From Thinopyrum elongatum (Eukaryota; Streptophyta; Magnoliopsida; Poales; Poaceae): a DNA stretch of 64,000 nucleotides. A program made the position numbers and the translations under genes. The notes below the pieces were generated by a model that saw only the letters and a list, made by a program, of their open reading frames with translations, did no database searches and had not been told where the DNA came from. The stretch is taken from positions 98,473,494-98,537,493 of the forward strand of contig CM022302.1 of the NCBI GenBank assembly GCA_011799875.1, given 5' to 3'. Within the stretch, counting starts at the first letter, position 1, and each line of letters begins with the position of its first letter. Shown one piece after another: positions 61,974-64,000 of the stretch.

Positions 61974-62156
61974 CCTAACCAGTGGTGGTATGCAGATCTT
62001 CGTCAAGATCTACATGAACAACCTCTCAAGACAAGGGGCTCCGACTCCGGGGTGTCATGTAGATCTTTATCAAAAGGCCCGCATGGCCGCCATCCAGTCC
62101 CACCAAAGGTGGAAGAAGCAAGACGAAGCTATCCGGCAACCTGTGACGGAGACAGG
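61974..62156. other. Flank of the nest with a short ubiquitin-like phrase
   Basis: Immediately right of the TSD of X a frame opens at 61990 with MQIFVKIYMNNL. The first six residues equal ubiquitin, but similarity stops there. AAGATCTACATGA and its near-complement TCATGTAGATCTTT form an inverted repeat about 20 bp further on. No gene is called. Confidence 0.3.
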
Positions 62157-62236
62157 CCCCAGGCAGCCGGCTGCCTGGGGCGTGAGAGCTGGTTGCTTCG
62201 TTGACTGTAGTGTTACAGTAGCTACAGTCAACGAAG
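62157..62236. repeat. Perfect 24-bp palindrome next to a 15-bp-stem hairpin
   Basis: 62157-62180 is a perfect palindrome (CCCCAGGCAGCC then its complement GGCTGCCTGGGG). CTTCGTTGACTGTAG at 62196-62210 pairs perfectly with CTACAGTCAACGAAG at 62222-62236 across an 11-base loop. Both could extrude cruciforms or fold in RNA. The arrangement resembles the end of a small foldback element or MITE, but no target duplication was identified. Confidence 0.8.
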
Positions 62237-63653
62237 GCTGCCTGGGTCGGCCTGGGTCGTTGCCGATTCCTGGCGCCGCCGGCAACGAGCCCGAACAATC
62301 AAGACCCGGGAATGACGGCGCCCAACAACGACTACCTCCAACTGGCTCGCACTCAGCATAATGTCCCCAACTGTGGTGTTTTTTTTTGCAATTTACTCCT
62401 AATGCTATACACCTTCCCGAGGTTGACATTGTTTTCCCTTAACTGATTTATCAAATCTTGTTTGTGAACGTCGGTGTGTTTGTGCGACGGTTAGTGCACC
62501 CCCTCTCCCATTGTTAGAGACATGGAATGGTTGGGCACTCGCATGTGCAAGACCTGCTATCCTCTGCCTCCGGCTTCCCCTGCACAGAAATAAAGCAAAA
62601 TGTCAAGGCTAACCCAAATAATTCAGTTCGACGTGCCGATCGTGTCTCAGAGAACAACTAAGCAGAATTCAGTACGCACCAAGCAGCCGCAAACGATCTT
62701 TTGCATTGATTTGGTCCTCTGGCGTTCAATTTGCTCTTGCCATACCTGATTCCCAACCCAAGAAGTCGTATGCCTCACCAAGCGAGCCGAAACTCTGGCC
62801 TAGTTCTGGTCTTATTACACTTTTCGTAGGTTCCTCCGTGTACTTGTGAATCGACTGCTATAATGCACCCATCCTAGAAGGGCACTGCGTTCTGTCTGGT
62901 GGGAGCCTCGCCCGCTTCCTTCATACACTGCCTCATCCTCCACGCCATCTTCCTCCGTCTGGTGTCTCTGCTGACCCTCCGTGACATACCCACCCACCGT
63001 CATGCATGGATGCCATCTGCCCCCGTGTGCTCCTCCTTGGTACCGTTTACACCTGATCCGTGCTCCTCTCCAGAGGATGGAGATCGCTAGGAGAGGAATG
63101 GGGAGGAGAAGGCACAGTAGAAGTGGCAGAGGCGGTGGCACACCGCACATGGATGCCGAAGAGCGATGCGGATGCGGAGGAGGTTGCGTGCCAGAAAGGC
63201 AGATGAGGGGGATGCGGGATTTGCTTCCTGGGGAAGGAAAGCAAAGGGAGGTGTTAGTTTGGTCGTCATTAAGCCGCTGGCCAATCGACCAATTCTTTCT
63301 TTCTCCACAGCGATCCGACATGGCATAGCCCCGGGATCGCCCAGAGCTTCCCTCTTGGATAATGTAATTGGCTTATTTCCTGTCAATTTCATTTATAAAA
63401 CAATGAAGCACACATATAGGCAGGCGCTGAGCATCTCAGACAGAACAAAAAACGCTCACAACGCATAAAGCATACAAGGTACAGAACTTGGCTATCCAAA
63501 GTGAAGTTTTTTTCTTGCATCGCTACTAAAAATGCTTGGTCCGACAATAGACTTTGCTTTGGAGCTCAAGGGGAGACAAACCTCGTCTTTGGCAGAATAT
63601 ATAGCAATGTTACTACAAAAAGAATAAACTCTACCTGGCACCAACCAATCTGA
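62237..63653. other. No confident gene; possible 3' UTR at its right side
   Basis: The longest frame is on the - strand, 62815-63321 (168 codons: Ser/Pro-rich with a hydrophobic stretch LPLLLCLLLPIPLLAISIL). It has no recognisable family and overlaps open frames on the other strand, so I do not call it as a gene. Sequence left of the stop at 63654 is AT-rich and could be the 3' UTR of the - strand frame ending there. Confidence 0.35.
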
Positions 63654-64000
63654 TCACCTGTTCGGCTCAGGAATCCCTGCGAGCGCTATCATCACCGGCA
63701 TCCCTCCTTTGGTTGTCACCATTGTTTCTGCCACGGCTAAGGGGTCCTGCTCCACCTCCTCCTGCTGTTGCTGCTGCTGCTCCCCCTCCCGCTGCCGCCA
63801 CCACCACATCAGCTCCTGCTGCTGCTGCTGCTCCTCCTCCTCCTCCTGGTGCTGCCGTCGTAGCTCCAGCTCCTGCTCCTGCTCCTCCTCCTCCTCTTGC
63901 TCCTGCTGCTGCTGCTGCTGCTGCTCCTCCTCCTCCTCCTCCTCCTGGTGCTGCCGTCGCAGCTCCAGCTCCAGCTCCTGCTCCTGCTCCTGCTCCTCCT
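63654..64000 (-). CDS. Glu/Gln-rich C-terminal coding fragment (hypothetical, runs off the window)
   Basis: On the - strand one frame is open from the window edge to TGA at 63654-63656, about 115 codons. It begins with Glu and Gln runs, contains the module ELELRRQHQEEEE twice 33 codons apart, then ELMWWWRQREGE, and ends in a non-repetitive tail, MPVMIALAGIPEPNR. An AT-rich 3' UTR-like region follows. Triplet repeats keep other frames open too, so coding status is inferred mainly from the non-repetitive tail and its position. Charged Gln/Glu tracts suggest a nuclear or coiled-coil protein. No family is recognised. Confidence 0.4.
   Translation of the reverse strand, partial: EEQEQEQELELELRRQHQEEEEEEEQQQQQQQEQEEEEEQEQELELRRQHQEEEEEQQQQQELMWWWRQREGEQQQQQQEEVEQDPLAVAETMVTTKGGMPVMIALAGIPEPNR
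63745..64000. repeat. CTG/CTC triplet repeat tract with a 99-bp superrepeat
   Basis: Interrupted runs of CTG and CTC (CAG and GAG on the other strand) extend to the window edge. The phrase GGTGCTGCCGTCG.AGCTCC occurs at 63848 and 63947, giving a 99-bp higher-order period. Confidence 0.9.

Noticed and set aside
61990..62361. Frame starting MQIFVK, like ubiquitin
   Set aside because: Only the first six residues match. The expected TLTGK continuation and the rest of the ubiquitin fold are absent, so it is chance or a tiny fragment.
62815..63321. 168-codon - strand frame with a hydrophobic stretch
   Set aside because: No family recognised, no splice support and strong overlap with open frames on the opposite strand. 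It is mentioned only as part of the unassigned region.

Overview
The window is nuclear DNA of a large-genome grass, almost certainly Triticeae (wheat, Aegilops, barley or rye). The basis is short plant exons with GT..AG introns, grass Stowaway and Harbinger elements, and LTR retrotransposons nested in one another that fill most of the sequence. No bacterial, organellar, rRNA, tRNA or CRISPR feature was seen.

Left gene island (1-7.5 kb). The last five visible exons (597-4722, +) of a DNA-damage-checkpoint gene that looks ATRIP/SUV2-like enter from the left. A PIF/Harbinger element sits in its fourth visible intron and a Stowaway MITE in the fifth gap, and a 64-bp tandem duplication overlaps its stop codon. 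Facing it on the - strand is a six-exon gene (7517-5826) for a divergent papain-like cysteine peptidase of 342 residues whose Gln/Cys/His/Asn active-site set can be read. Its upstream flank is a GC-rich block of three successive tandem arrays (about 7.96-9.57 kb), followed by an AT-rich degenerate repeat (10.6-11.4 kb) and a dead LINE RNase H fragment (about 12.0-12.6 kb).

Retrotransposon C (12706-20731, +) is a non-autonomous Ty3/Gypsy-type element: two LTRs of about 1.4 kb, a tRNA-Asp-like primer site, and a gag-protease frame with one nonsense codon. It has no reverse transcriptase or integrase.

The centre and right (21426-61973) form one nested stack, each layer supported by a perfect target-site duplication (TSD). 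A solo LTR X (TSD CCTAA) was split by the related large-LTR element Y (21983-56207, TSD ACTGA, LTRs about 4.2 kb). The Y interior was split by a Copia element A of Angela/BARE type (27029-49910, TSD GCCTC). The right LTR of A was split by a Tat-lineage Gypsy element B (34756-48081, TSD CTTGG). Separately X received a solo LTR S (57192-58852, TSD CGGCC) and a MITE (59764-60154, TSD TA). B, A and Y all point to the - strand. B is the most informative: gag, protease, reverse transcriptase, two RNase H domains and integrase on the - strand, plus a spliced accessory gene on the opposite strand between pol and the 3' LTR. Several nonsense codons and frameshifts show that this copy is dead.

The right end (61974-64000) is non-LTR sequence with strong palindromes and, on the - strand, a Glu/Gln-rich frame built on CTG/CTC triplet repeats that runs off the window and may be the 3' end of a gene.
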